From Butyrivibrio hungatei DSM 14810 (GTDB taxonomy: Bacteria; Bacillota; Clostridia; Lachnospirales; Lachnospiraceae): a stretch of 64,000 nucleotides of DNA. Every line of letters begins with the position of its first letter. Within the stretch, counting starts at the first letter, position 1. The DNA is taken from contig NZ_FRDH01000013.1 of NCBI RefSeq assembly GCF_900143205.1, forward strand, positions 1 to 64,000, in the 5' to 3' direction. Position numbers and translations under genes: made by a program. The notes under the pieces are model-generated. The model was not told the DNA's origin and did not search any database. It worked only from the letters and a program-made list of their open reading frames with translations. Shown here piece by piece: positions 25,654-34,575 of the stretch.

Positions 25654-27765
25654 TCACTTTTTCACATTAAGAATGTTAGGAACCCAGTTTACAAGCTTTA
25701 AGTGGCTTGTTTTATCAACCGCTAACATACCGATCTGGTAGTAGCCTGGTACAAGATCACCTTTGCGGATTTTTACCTTGTAGCCAGTGAGATCTACGTT
25801 TACCTGATCCTGTAAGCGAACCTTGATGTCAGGCCTGTACCATACATAAGTTGGCACGCTAAATACCTTAGGCTCTACAGGGCCTGCTCCATCCTCATGT
25901 CTTTCCACAAGACGAAGGAGCAATCTCTTTTCATAAATTGCATTATCAGATCCAATGACAAAGCTGTATCCCTTGAGATAGTAGCCATCATCGTACCCTT
26001 CTGCAGTTACTCCGTACAGCCAGTTGCGAAGGCTGCCATTGTACTCGCATCCAATTCTAAGACACTGATCTTCCCTTGCTCCCCTGATACCATGTTCGTG
26101 AACTGAAACTCTGGCATAAGGAATATCCTCCACAGCAGTGTAATCCTCACGTGGAATAATAGCTGAGATCGTCTCATCCTCTGTAAGGTGTGGACTATAG
26201 AATGGATCAAAGTTATAAAGGTGCGCATGCCTCTTCATAAGAGTGTCACCCTCAACTGCAAGTCTCTCCATCTTCTTTGGATCAAGGTTATCAAGACCTC
26301 TTGTAAGAGACTCATGATGATATAGATAAACATGGTTACAGCATACGTTGTAGTAGCCCTTTTCCATTACTGTATAGCAGAAATCTACATCATTAAAGGC
26401 AACCTTAAGTTCCTCAGGAAAGCCTCCTATATCGTTAAACTTCTTTCTGCTGATCATGAGACAAGCAGCGGTTACACCGATGAAATTGTGGACACCTCTG
26501 TTATATCCAAAGTAGTGGCTCTTGCCATCGTGCATCTTCTGAAGCTTATGCACAGGACCACGTCTAACATTGGCAATTCCGCAATGCTGAATAAGGTCTG
26601 TGTCAGGATAAATAAGCTTGGTTCCTACACAGCCCACATGGCCAAGCTGAGCCTGAGACAGCATCTCGCGAAGCCATCCCTCTTTTACCGCCTCAATATC
26701 ATCGTTAAGGAACAGGAGATACTCACCGCTGCAGGCTCTAGCGCCCTGGTTACACATAGCAGAGAAGTTAAACTCCTGAGATTTGTAAATGTAATTTATT
26801 TTGGTAAGTCCGTTCTTTCTCTCGGCACGGCTGCAATAAACACCGTACTTAACTCTATTAGCAGCTGAACTACCATTATCAATGATGACAATGTCGTATT
26901 TGATGTTGTCACCACCAGTTGTATTTACGATGGAATTAAGACACTGCTGCAGCACTTCAGGATGATCCTTGGAAGGAATGATGATGCTGACAGTAGCTGG
27001 TCTTAAGAGCATATGCTTGGAATTGTGGAATGTTCTTCCGTAAAAGACATCCTGCTCAGAGTTTCTATGGAATAATACTTCTCTGATATGTCCAATAGGA
27101 AGCTCCATGCCGGTTCTCTTGGCAAAGGCTCTCACATGTATAGCAAGCATGCAGAATAGTACATCAGCTGATAAAAGAGATGCTTCAAGTCCCACCTGCT
27201 CTGGTGAATTCTTTTTGTTTGATGTTCCGCCCAGCATCCTGACTGCGTTATCGTACTCAGGTGCAGCGGCATGCATGGTAGTTGCTCTGCAGGCAAAGTA
27301 GCTACCTATATAAAACGCGTTCAAATATGAATCAGGAGACCAGTCTGGCTTAAAGAATGGATGAATATACTTGCCACCTTTGCCGATCTCGTCTTCATCA
27401 CCGTAAACAATGTCATGCTCTGGGTGTGCTACAAAATACTGCTTGATAACTTCAGTAGCTCTTTTGGTAAGTCTGCCCTTAGGACTTACAAAAATGTAGA
27501 CAACATTCTCGTCGCCCTTAGCATCAGAAACCTCCCAAACCTTGGCATAAGGCACAACCTTAACCTCTGGCTCAGGCTTCTTGTAAGGTACCAAAGTGCC
27601 GTCTTCATTCTCCTCGTAGTACACAGGAGCTTCAGCCTTGATCACAGGCTCTTTTTCACCCTGGCGCTGCCACTTATCATAAGCAGAAGACTTGGCTTTT
27701 ACTACTCTGTTGTATTTAGTTTTTCTCCTTGTCGCAAGAGTTTTCTTGGCTAAGTCCTTCAGCAT
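25654..27765 (-). CDS. Large GT2-family glycosyltransferase
   Basis: A 703-residue protein. Residues about 85-230 are a divergent GT2-like domain (YGDEDEIGKGGKYIHPFFKPDWSPD type sequence, with the DEDE acidic pair). A complete GT2 domain follows (about 258-520): VSIIIPSKDHPEVL, DIVIIDNGSS, LLFLNDDIEAV, AACLMISRKKF, AFNDVDFCYTVMEKG. The last 140 residues are a beta-rich domain (YARVSVHEHGIRG..., ending near KLVNWVPN) of unknown role. It sits between the tandem GT2 and the methyltransferase/kinase, followed by the ABC exporter, so it probably polymerises or decorates the exported chain. Confidence 0.88.
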   Translation of the reverse strand: MLKDLAKKTLATRRKTKYNRVVKAKSSAYDKWQRQGEKEPVIKAEAPVYYEENEDGTLVPYKKPEPEVKVVPYAKVWEVSDAKGDENVVYIFVSPKGRLTKRATEVIKQYFVAHPEHDIVYGDEDEIGKGGKYIHPFFKPDWSPDSYLNAFYIGSYFACRATTMHAAAPEYDNAVRMLGGTSNKKNSPEQVGLEASLLSADVLFCMLAIHVRAFAKRTGMELPIGHIREVLFHRNSEQDVFYGRTFHNSKHMLLRPATVSIIIPSKDHPEVLQQCLNSIVNTTGGDNIKYDIVIIDNGSSAANRVKYGVYCSRAERKNGLTKINYIYKSQEFNFSAMCNQGARACSGEYLLFLNDDIEAVKEGWLREMLSQAQLGHVGCVGTKLIYPDTDLIQHCGIANVRRGPVHKLQKMHDGKSHYFGYNRGVHNFIGVTAACLMISRKKFNDIGGFPEELKVAFNDVDFCYTVMEKGYYNVCCNHVYLYHHESLTRGLDNLDPKKMERLAVEGDTLMKRHAHLYNFDPFYSPHLTEDETISAIIPREDYTAVEDIPYARVSVHEHGIRGAREDQCLRIGCEYNGSLRNWLYGVTAEGYDDGYYLKGYSFVIGSDNAIYEKRLLLRLVERHEDGAGPVEPKVFSVPTYVWYRPDIKVRLQDQVNVDLTGYKVKIRKGDLVPGYYQIGMLAVDKTSHLKLVNWVPNILNVKK

Positions 27766-27776
27766 TCCCCTAACAA

Positions 27777-29936
27777 TTACTCCTCATCATCTTTATAGTA
27801 TCGTGCTTCACGTTTCTGGCTTATTTTTTCTCCAAGCTTTTTGATAATGTTCTTTTTCTTTGGAACTGCTACTTCAGGTTCAGGAAGTGAGCTTATTACT
27901 GCATCTGCAGCATTTCTTGGAATAAGAGTCATCAAAAGCTTTACCACAAGGTGGTTCTTTTGCTTAATGCCCAGTTTGTCACTTGTAAGTGAAAACTCGA
28001 TATTAGGATCATCAGAATTAAAGATTATGGAATCATCTGAGATCCACTCACCATTAACTGGATTTATTGCAATATCTGCCCCACCCTCTGCAATGTTCAG
28101 ACTGTTCCATGTAGCGTTCAGGATAGTGACCATACATGGTGCAAAAGCAGGATCGATCCTGACTGTGTTGCAGGTATCATCAACTCTGATATCCAGAGTT
28201 ACTGTGTTCTTGTCATCGTACTGCTCTTCTGGGAACATTGACTCATCCTCAGAGTAGCCCTCACCATTATCAAGATAGATCTGGATCTGGTCATCAGGCC
28301 TTGCAGCACTGGCAGTAGCTGTGATCTCCTTAGGAACGATCACCTTTCTGCCTATATCTTTCCATAGCTCTACCATTGACTTGCGGTTTCCAGTTACATA
28401 CTTCTGGAAGGCGTATTCTTCATCAAGGAGAACCTGGATCTCTTTTTCTGTAATACCAAGTTTGCCAAAAAGAGGCTTAGGATCAAACTTTTCTCTTTTC
28501 CTATCCTCTAATCTGTAGCAGTAAAGTGCTCTCCACATGGACTCCTTGGCAGGTATACACTTACCGTAGGTCCATTCATAATCTATTATAGTCCAAATAG
28601 GGCCATTAACCATAATATTAGAGAATATCAAGTCATAATCTGATACAGGATAGTCTTCCTTGTACCTAATACGCTTTAGATATTCGTTCAAAAGAGCTTC
28701 AAATGCCTCCATGTCATCTCTATCAATGCACTGATCAAGGAGTGAAGCCAGCGGTACGCCATTAACAAAAGAAAAAATAGCGCAGCCTTCCTGTTCATTT
28801 ATCTGACAGTCGTTGATCTCAAGGTCCCCGCCTCTATACTTCTCAACAAGGCCAAGATAAGCATCTCTGATACCAAATACGTGCTCTCTTGCTTCCTCTG
28901 TAAGAGGGAACTTTTTGATAACCTTTCTGCCAGCTTTATCGATAGCAATATCAGTTCTGATCTTGAACTCAGAAACTCTGTCATTGCTGTATTTACTGTA
29001 GATAGTATCAAAGCCAGGTCCAAGGATAACTTCAAAGGAATTGGCAAACTCTGGATAGAGGCCGTCCTTTGAGAGGTCCTCGTAAGCTCTTTTCTCATTG
29101 AAAAGAACTAATCTATCCCTGTCAAAATTACGAACATTGTCCTGAAGCTCTCCAAACTTAGGCAGATAATCATCTGAATGAAGAAGTGTCATAAGCTTGT
29201 AGTCAGGATATGGATAATAGAAATGGTACTCATTCATGCCACATTTCTTGAAGATGTTGATAAGTCCATTTCTGGTAAAAGTCTTGGCAACGCTGTCTGG
29301 TGAGTATCCCTCAATACCTGTAAAGTAGCTTCCAAGGTGATCTTCAGCACATCCAGCAAAATACTTAAGTCCAAGGCGGTTCTCAATAGCAATTACGATT
29401 CTTCCGCCCTTTTTAAGGTGTCTCTGAAGCATTCTAAGGAACTTCTCGTAAGGATTGTCAGTTCCAATATAGCCCTGACCGTACTCAAATACGCCGATCA
29501 AGAAGATATAGTCAAAATCTCTGGGAAGATCTGGCTCAATATCCCTGAAGTTACCAACGTGGATAGTTACGTTGTCGCACTCCTGATTTCTGGTTGCATT
29601 GATCTCAGAACGTCTCCTTGAAAGATCGCAGGCAACTACTTCGCCAGCCTTCTTGGAGAGCATACCTGTGATAGCGCCGCATCCAGAGCCAACCTCTAAT
29701 ACCTTGGCGTTTTTATCCATAGGGATCCACTCAACGATATTAGATCTTTGCTCAGAAAGATGGTAGAGAATAGGCCAGTTTGCCCTCTCCTCGATAACCT
29801 TCTGATACTCTTCTTTTTTGTATTTTTTGACAATCTCAAGAAGGTCGTTCTCTATAGCACCATCGCTGTAGAGATCAACCCCAGAGTAGTGTTTGAAATT
29901 AAGGGTCACATTCCCAATCTTAACATTTTCCTGCAT
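27777..29936 (-). CDS. Methyltransferase-kinase fusion, WbdD-like chain modifier
   Basis: About 719 residues. A class I SAM methyltransferase domain (VLEVGSGCGAITGML near 76-90, VVACDLSRRRSE, FDYIFLIGVFEYGQ, GGRIVIAIENRLGLKYF) is followed by a protein-kinase/aminoglycoside-kinase-like domain with VIKKFPLTEE and the catalytic pair SDYDLIFSNIMV and TIIDYEW (around 460-485), then a beta-rich C-terminal domain. In E. coli O8/O9a the same order (WbdD) adds phosphate and methyl to the non-reducing end and stops chain growth before ABC export. Here it abuts wzt and wzm, supporting the same role. Start chosen for GAGGA and because an earlier ATG would overlap wzt. Confidence 0.82.
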   Translation of the reverse strand: MQENVKIGNVTLNFKHYSGVDLYSDGAIENDLLEIVKKYKKEEYQKVIEERANWPILYHLSEQRSNIVEWIPMDKNAKVLEVGSGCGAITGMLSKKAGEVVACDLSRRRSEINATRNQECDNVTIHVGNFRDIEPDLPRDFDYIFLIGVFEYGQGYIGTDNPYEKFLRMLQRHLKKGGRIVIAIENRLGLKYFAGCAEDHLGSYFTGIEGYSPDSVAKTFTRNGLINIFKKCGMNEYHFYYPYPDYKLMTLLHSDDYLPKFGELQDNVRNFDRDRLVLFNEKRAYEDLSKDGLYPEFANSFEVILGPGFDTIYSKYSNDRVSEFKIRTDIAIDKAGRKVIKKFPLTEEAREHVFGIRDAYLGLVEKYRGGDLEINDCQINEQEGCAIFSFVNGVPLASLLDQCIDRDDMEAFEALLNEYLKRIRYKEDYPVSDYDLIFSNIMVNGPIWTIIDYEWTYGKCIPAKESMWRALYCYRLEDRKREKFDPKPLFGKLGITEKEIQVLLDEEYAFQKYVTGNRKSMVELWKDIGRKVIVPKEITATASAARPDDQIQIYLDNGEGYSEDESMFPEEQYDDKNTVTLDIRVDDTCNTVRIDPAFAPCMVTILNATWNSLNIAEGGADIAINPVNGEWISDDSIIFNSDDPNIEFSLTSDKLGIKQKNHLVVKLLMTLIPRNAADAVISSLPEPEVAVPKKKNIIKKLGEKISQKREARYYKDDEE

Positions 29937-29955
29937 TTTGCTCGTTCCTCGCGAG

Positions 29956-31281
29956 TTATTTAGCATCAGTAACAACACATTTAGAATTCATGTCATAGTA
30001 GCCAACAGTGTTCTTGTCTGATACTACTGATACATTAAGTGCATCATAGAGTCTGTGATACACGGTAAAATCATTTTGTTCAAAACCTGTTACTCCAAAG
30101 CTAAGAAGATACTCTCCGCCCTGAAGTGACATATTCTGTGTAAAGGTGACGTCCTTTTCTTCGCCAGCCTTAACCGGCTCCAGAAAAGCCTTTTCAACCA
30201 TTGAGTTGGTTCCTGTGATCTCAATGCCCATGATGTTCTTGAAGGTAAGGGCAAAGATAGGAGCTGCAATATCTCTATTAAACTTAACTCTCATGTGCAC
30301 TGTAAAATCAGTACCCTTAATGATAGAGTTAGTCTCTTTTCCTGTATTATCTGTGACAAAATAGTTTGTGATAGTAGCTGCGCCATCGCCATACTCCAGG
30401 GTATCTGGATTCTCAGCGGCTGTTTTCTTGGCACTATCATCTTTTTTTATCTTGTCATCAGCTTTTTTGTCTGCATCTGCTGCAGCCTGACGGATCTGAT
30501 CATCATCAAGAAGGTTCTCAACGTCACTACTTGGAAGTGGGTACTGTCCCACCAGAACCTGCTTGTAGATATCGATCATCTTCTTTGGTGTTCCCTCGCC
30601 AAGGAGCACACCCTGATTTAAAAGAACTGCTCTATCGCAGTACTTGCTAATACTGGAAAGATCATGTGATACAAAGAGGATAGTCTTGCCTCTCTTCTTG
30701 AACTCTTCAAACTTGTGATAGCACTTAGCCTGAAAGAATACGTCACCTACAGAAAGGGCCTCATCAACGATAAGGATCTCAGGATCAATGTTGATGGCTA
30801 CTGCAAAGGCAAGACGCACAAACATACCACTTGAGTAGGTCTTGACTGGCTGGTAGACATAGTCGCCAATATCAGCAAACTCAAGGATTGCATCCATCCT
30901 CTTTTTGATCTCTTCCTCAGAAAAACCAATCATCATACCGTTTAAGTAGATGTTGTCAATTCCGTTGTACTCCATGTTAAAGCCTGCTCCCAGTTCCAAA
31001 AGAGCTGAGATATGACCATCAACGTTAACTTCACCCTCAGTTGGAGATAAAACTCCTGTGATGATCTTGAGGATAGTGGACTTACCAGAACCGTTTGTGC
31101 CAATGATACCAACTGTCTCACCCTTCTTAACAGTAAGATTAACGTTGTTAAGGGCAAGGTGCTCCTTGTACTTCTTTTTACGGGAAAGTCCAAGGGAGTC
31201 CTTGAGTCTGTCCATAGGCTTGTCATAAAGCTTATATAGTTTAGTGAGGTTTTTTACCTCAATAGCTACATCTTTTTCCAT
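29956..31281 (-). CDS. wzt: Polysaccharide ABC exporter ATPase with Wzt-type carbohydrate-binding domain
   Basis: A 441-residue protein. ATPase domain: GIIGTNGSGKSTILKIITG (Walker A, about 59-77), YSSGMFVRLAFAVAIN (signature), ILIVDEALSVGDVFFQ (Walker B) and ILFVSHDLSS (switch His). A charged linker (about 260-290) leads to a beta-sandwich of about 150 residues (ITNYFVTDNTGKETN..., GIEITGTNSMVEKA, GEYLLSFGVTGF) matching Wzt C-terminal domains, which recognise the modified chain end. It powers export of a lipid-linked polymer. Permease 34 nt upstream, WbdD-like gene 19 nt downstream. Confidence 0.93.
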   Translation of the reverse strand: MEKDVAIEVKNLTKLYKLYDKPMDRLKDSLGLSRKKKYKEHLALNNVNLTVKKGETVGIIGTNGSGKSTILKIITGVLSPTEGEVNVDGHISALLELGAGFNMEYNGIDNIYLNGMMIGFSEEEIKKRMDAILEFADIGDYVYQPVKTYSSGMFVRLAFAVAINIDPEILIVDEALSVGDVFFQAKCYHKFEEFKKRGKTILFVSHDLSSISKYCDRAVLLNQGVLLGEGTPKKMIDIYKQVLVGQYPLPSSDVENLLDDDQIRQAAADADKKADDKIKKDDSAKKTAAENPDTLEYGDGAATITNYFVTDNTGKETNSIIKGTDFTVHMRVKFNRDIAAPIFALTFKNIMGIEITGTNSMVEKAFLEPVKAGEEKDVTFTQNMSLQGGEYLLSFGVTGFEQNDFTVYHRLYDALNVSVVSDKNTVGYYDMNSKCVVTDAK

Positions 31282-31315
31282 AATAAATTCCTATATTATC
31301 ACTAATCCTCTAGTA

Positions 31316-32317
31316 TCACAGAACGTCTGCAAAGTGAGGTTTAGAACGCTTAAAGATAAGTGTTCCGATACAGAAGGTTGCCACTACAAAGATCCAGAAA
31401 TAAGTGGATGAATAGAAGTGCTCAAAGAACCATGTATCGCCATAGATTGCATTTCTATAACCCTCAACAATGTATGCCATAGGATTGAGTTTGAAGATCC
31501 ACTTGAATCTGTCAGGAACTATGTTGATGTTCCAGAGAATAGGTGTAAACCACTGGAACAGCTGAAGTCCTATGTTAATGATCTGTAAAAGATCTCTGAA
31601 AAATACTACAATAGCGCTGGTTGCGTAGCTTAGTGACAATACTAGGATAAACTCGCATGCCATGTAGTAAAGGATCTGAATCCAGTAGACACTTGGATAA
31701 TATCCGTAAACACAAGCGATCAAAAGAAGAACGCAGATAAAGAACACGTGAATGAACATAGCTGCTATTATCTTGATGATTGGCAGTATGCTGATCTTAA
31801 AAAGAACCTTTTTTACCAGGTAATTGTACTCAAGAAGTGATGTTGTGCCGTTTGTAAGGGCCTCTGAGAAAAAGAACCATGGCACAAGACCAGCTGTGAG
31901 CATGAGAACATAAGGAACCTCTATGCCATCAGAAACCGCCTCGGCTCTGGACTGAAATACAACGTCAAAGATAATGTAGTACATTATAACTGTAATAACA
32001 GGCTGAGCAAGGGCCCACACGATACCCATGTAGGAACCGGCATATCTTTTTTTGAAATCATTTACTGAAAGTCTCTTGATGAGCTTCCTTGAATGGAACA
32101 ACTCAACCGGAAGCACCAGCAATCTGTCATACCAAAAGAAGACCAGTATACAACTGATGCCAATCAAGATACATCCACATATCTTCTTGAGCATCTCTGT
32201 ATGCGGGTCTGCCAGCGGATTTGTGTGCATTACAAGAAGTAGCGCCAAAATAAGCGCCATTACATAGAAAATGCCCAAGCCTAATCGCTTGGGAAGTTTC
32301 TTAAGTCCCTTTATCAA
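31316..32317 (-). CDS. wzm: Polysaccharide ABC exporter permease (Wzm/TagG type)
   Basis: A 333-residue ABC-2 permease. The core from about residue 75 (LIKRLSVNDFKKRYAGSYMGIVWALAQPV) is typical, with the amphipathic start, six helices, GLVPWFFFSEALTNGTTSLLEY and FTPILWNINIVPDRF-type loop and NPMAYIVEGYRNAIYG. It carries an unusual N-terminal addition of about 70 residues with two extra hydrophobic helices (about 14-31 and 45-63). It overlaps rmlC by 4 nt (ATGA) and is followed by wzt. Confidence 0.92.
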   Translation of the reverse strand: MIKGLKKLPKRLGLGIFYVMALILALLLVMHTNPLADPHTEMLKKICGCILIGISCILVFFWYDRLLVLPVELFHSRKLIKRLSVNDFKKRYAGSYMGIVWALAQPVITVIMYYIIFDVVFQSRAEAVSDGIEVPYVLMLTAGLVPWFFFSEALTNGTTSLLEYNYLVKKVLFKISILPIIKIIAAMFIHVFFICVLLLIACVYGYYPSVYWIQILYYMACEFILVLSLSYATSAIVVFFRDLLQIINIGLQLFQWFTPILWNINIVPDRFKWIFKLNPMAYIVEGYRNAIYGDTWFFEHFYSSTYFWIFVVATFCIGTLIFKRSKPHFADVL

Positions 32318-32859
32318 AGCTCTTTAATTCCTCCCCACTTGGTATCCTTATCGGAAAGGTTAAGTTCCACGCCTTCAATCAAAGGCCATTCAACACCAAT
32401 ATCTGGATCATCCCACTTAAGGCCGCCCTCGTCGTTTGGATGATAGAAATCAGAACATTTGTAAGCAAACTCAGCGTACTCAGAAAGTACGTAAAAGCCA
32501 TGCGCAAATCCCTTTGGAATAAAAAACTGTTTCTTGTTTTCAGCAGAAAGTCTGACACCAAACCACTTTCCATAAGTCTTTGAACCTTTTCTAAGGTCTA
32601 CAGCCACATCAAATACTTCACCATTTATGCAGCGTACAAGCTTGTCCTGTGGATACTCCTTCTGGAAATGAAGTCCTCTTAAAACTCCCTGTTTGCTGGC
32701 TGACTGATTGTCCTGAACAAACTCAACATCAATACCTGCCTCAACAAAATCATTCTTGTTGTATGTCTCAACAAAATATCCTCTTGCATCACCAAAAACA
32801 GTAGGTGTAATAACTTTAAGTCCTTCTATCTCACAAGTTTCAACAGTTATCTTTCCCAT
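32314..32859 (-). CDS. rmlC: dTDP-4-dehydrorhamnose 3,5-epimerase
   Basis: A 181-residue cupin converting dTDP-4-keto-6-deoxyglucose to dTDP-4-keto-rhamnose. GLKVITPTVFGDARGYFVETYN, QDNQSASKQGVLRGLHFQ (His of the active site), KLVRCINGEVFDVAVDLR, GFAHGFYVLSEYAEFAYKCSD-type segment and DPDIGVEWPL are all present. AGGAG lies 8 nt before the ATG. The exporter permease gene overlaps its stop, tying dTDP-rhamnose supply to the exporter. Confidence 0.95.
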   Translation of the reverse strand: MGKITVETCEIEGLKVITPTVFGDARGYFVETYNKNDFVEAGIDVEFVQDNQSASKQGVLRGLHFQKEYPQDKLVRCINGEVFDVAVDLRKGSKTYGKWFGVRLSAENKKQFFIPKGFAHGFYVLSEYAEFAYKCSDFYHPNDEGGLKWDDPDIGVEWPLIEGVELNLSDKDTKWGGIKEL

Positions 32860-32887
32860 TTTTATATCTCCTAATATTTCTCAGACA

Positions 32888-33370
32888 TTACTGTCCAACT
32901 GGTGTTCCCTCGATAGGTGCAGTTGGCATAACGCCGTTATATTCATATAAGCTGCTGTCAAAAGAGCCGCCCATTCCCGGAGCATATCCCTCAGGATTCT
33001 GAAGCTCGCCTACAACTGCCATTCCAGGAAGTTCATCATCACTAACTGAACTGCCAAGGCTTGAAGCTTCTGAACTCTCTTCAGCAGAGCCTGAACTTTT
33101 TTTGATCACCACAACAGAAGGTATCTTCTCTGTCTCATCAAAAAAATCTTCATCGCTTAAAAAACCGTCTAGATTGCTACCGATCTGCTGTCCGTAAACC
33201 TGCTCACCACTATTGTAGGATGCAGCGGTCTCAGCTTCATCACTTTCCTTGGATCCCCAGCCAAAAAGCTGATTGATCTTTTGGGTATTAGTAGCATAGA
33301 CAATGACAAGTACCAGAATAAAGGCACTTATGATGGTAAGTATTGCCATTCGGAAAACTCTTTTATCCAC
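32888..33370 (-). CDS. Small membrane-anchored acidic protein, unknown function
   Basis: A 160-residue protein with a GTG start (GGAGAAC before it), one N-terminal helix (about 8-26, AILTIISAFILVLVIVYA) and a disordered, acidic and Ser-rich outer part (about 38-135: SSGSAEESSEASSLGSSVSD) ending in a Pro/Gly/Met-rich tail. No lipobox or enzymatic motif. It is inserted between rmlA and rmlC and shares their transcript. I do not recognise it. Confidence 0.6.
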   Translation of the reverse strand: MDKRVFRMAILTIISAFILVLVIVYATNTQKINQLFGWGSKESDEAETAASYNSGEQVYGQQIGSNLDGFLSDEDFFDETEKIPSVVVIKKSSGSAEESSEASSLGSSVSDDELPGMAVVGELQNPEGYAPGMGGSFDSSLYEYNGVMPTAPIEGTPVGQ

Positions 33371-33404
33371 GTTCTCCTCCCGTTATCAAAACCTCGCCAG
33401 GTGT

Positions 33405-34274
33405 TCACAGCCCGTTAGCGACCTCAACCAGGTATTTACCGTAATCAGTCTTCATAAGTGGCTCGGCAAGCTTGAGTAGCTGCTCCTTGTCGATAAATCC
33501 GCGCTTATAAGCAATCTCTTCAATACATGAAATGTAAAGTCCCTGTCTCTTCTGGAATGCACATACGAAATCTGATGCATCAAGAAGAGAATCGTGATTG
33601 CCTGTATCAAGCCATGCAAAGCCTCTTCCCATAGTCTCTACGCGAAGCTCGCCGCGGCTTAAGTATTCGTTATTGATACTTGTGATCTCGATCTCGCCTC
33701 TTGCTGAAGGCTTAACGTTTGCAGCAATATCAACAACCTGATTGTCATAGAAATAAAGTCCAGGTACAGCATAATTAGACTTTGGATGCTCAGGCTTCTC
33801 TTCGATACTGATAGCTTTGCCGTTCTCATCGAACTCAACAACGCCGTAAGCTCTAGGATCTCTTACGTAGTAACCAAAGATAGTAGCTCCCTTTTCTCTG
33901 GATGCAACTTCTCTAAGAAGCTTAGAAAAGCTCTGTCCATAGAAAATATTGTCTCCAAGAACAAGGGCAACAGAATCACTGCCAATGAACTTAGCGCCAA
34001 TGATGAATGCATCAGCAAGTCCTCTAGGCTGTTCCTGAACAGCATATTCAAAGTGCATTCCAAGCTGTGATCCATCACCAAAGAGCTCTTCAAACATTGG
34101 AAGATCTCTTGGTGTAGAAATGATAAGCACTTCTCTGATGCCCGCCAGCATCAAAGTTGAAAGTGGATAGTAGATCATTGGCTTATCATATACAGGCATC
34201 ATCTGCTTGGACATTGCCCTGGTAAGTGGATAAAGTCTGGTGCCTGAACCACCAGCTAAAATTATACCTTTCAT
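33405..34274 (-). CDS. rmlA: Glucose-1-phosphate thymidylyltransferase
   Basis: A 289-residue nucleotidyltransferase joining dTTP and glucose-1-phosphate. [17 protein letters not shown] at 2-18, [42 protein letters not shown] (catalytic Asp) and [16 protein letters not shown] are standard. AGGAGAAAAA precedes the ATG. A long hairpin repeat (34292-34479) lies just upstream and separates it from rmlB. Confidence 0.96.
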   Translation of the reverse strand: MKGIILAGGSGTRLYPLTRAMSKQMMPVYDKPMIYYPLSTLMLAGIREVLIISTPRDLPMFEELFGDGSQLGMHFEYAVQEQPRGLADAFIIGAKFIGSDSVALVLGDNIFYGQSFSKLLREVASREKGATIFGYYVRDPRAYGVVEFDENGKAISIEEKPEHPKSNYAVPGLYFYDNQVVDIAANVKPSARGEIEITSINNEYLSRGELRVETMGRGFAWLDTGNHDSLLDASDFVCAFQKRQGLYISCIEEIAYKRGFIDKEQLLKLAEPLMKTDYGKYLVEVANGL

Positions 34275-34291
34275 TTTTTCTCCTTTAGGAC

Positions 34292-34479
34292 GTGAAATGT
34301 TGAAAGATTTTGATTCGAAATTGGTTTTACATAAATCATTTTATGGGCGCTTCCGCTTCGTTGAAAACGTAACAGTACTAAGTCAGTAAAAAACACTGAC
34401 TAAGTACTGACGTTTTCAAAGACCATAAAATTGCTTTATGTATAAACCAATTTCTAATTGTAATCTATGAACATTTCAC
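34292..34479 (-). repeat. Long imperfect hairpin repeat, copy B (opposite orientation)
   Basis: About 188 nt. GTGAAATGTT (34292-34301) pairs with AACATTTCAC (34470-34479), then AAATTGGTTT/AAACCAATTT, and an apical stem CAGTACTAAGTCAGT/ACTGACTAAGTACTG. The bulge motif, read on the minus strand, is AAGCGGAAGCGCCC (34345-34358). It fills almost all of the 301-nt rmlA-rmlB gap; the remainder (34480-34575) is AT-rich with nothing recognised. Confidence 0.85.
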
Positions 34480-34575
34480 TGATAAATGATTAAATTCACA
34501 ATTATATATTATGCCGAAAGATTCACATCTAACAGGCATTTATCCTTCAAATAATAAATAAAACTAATTATATTA

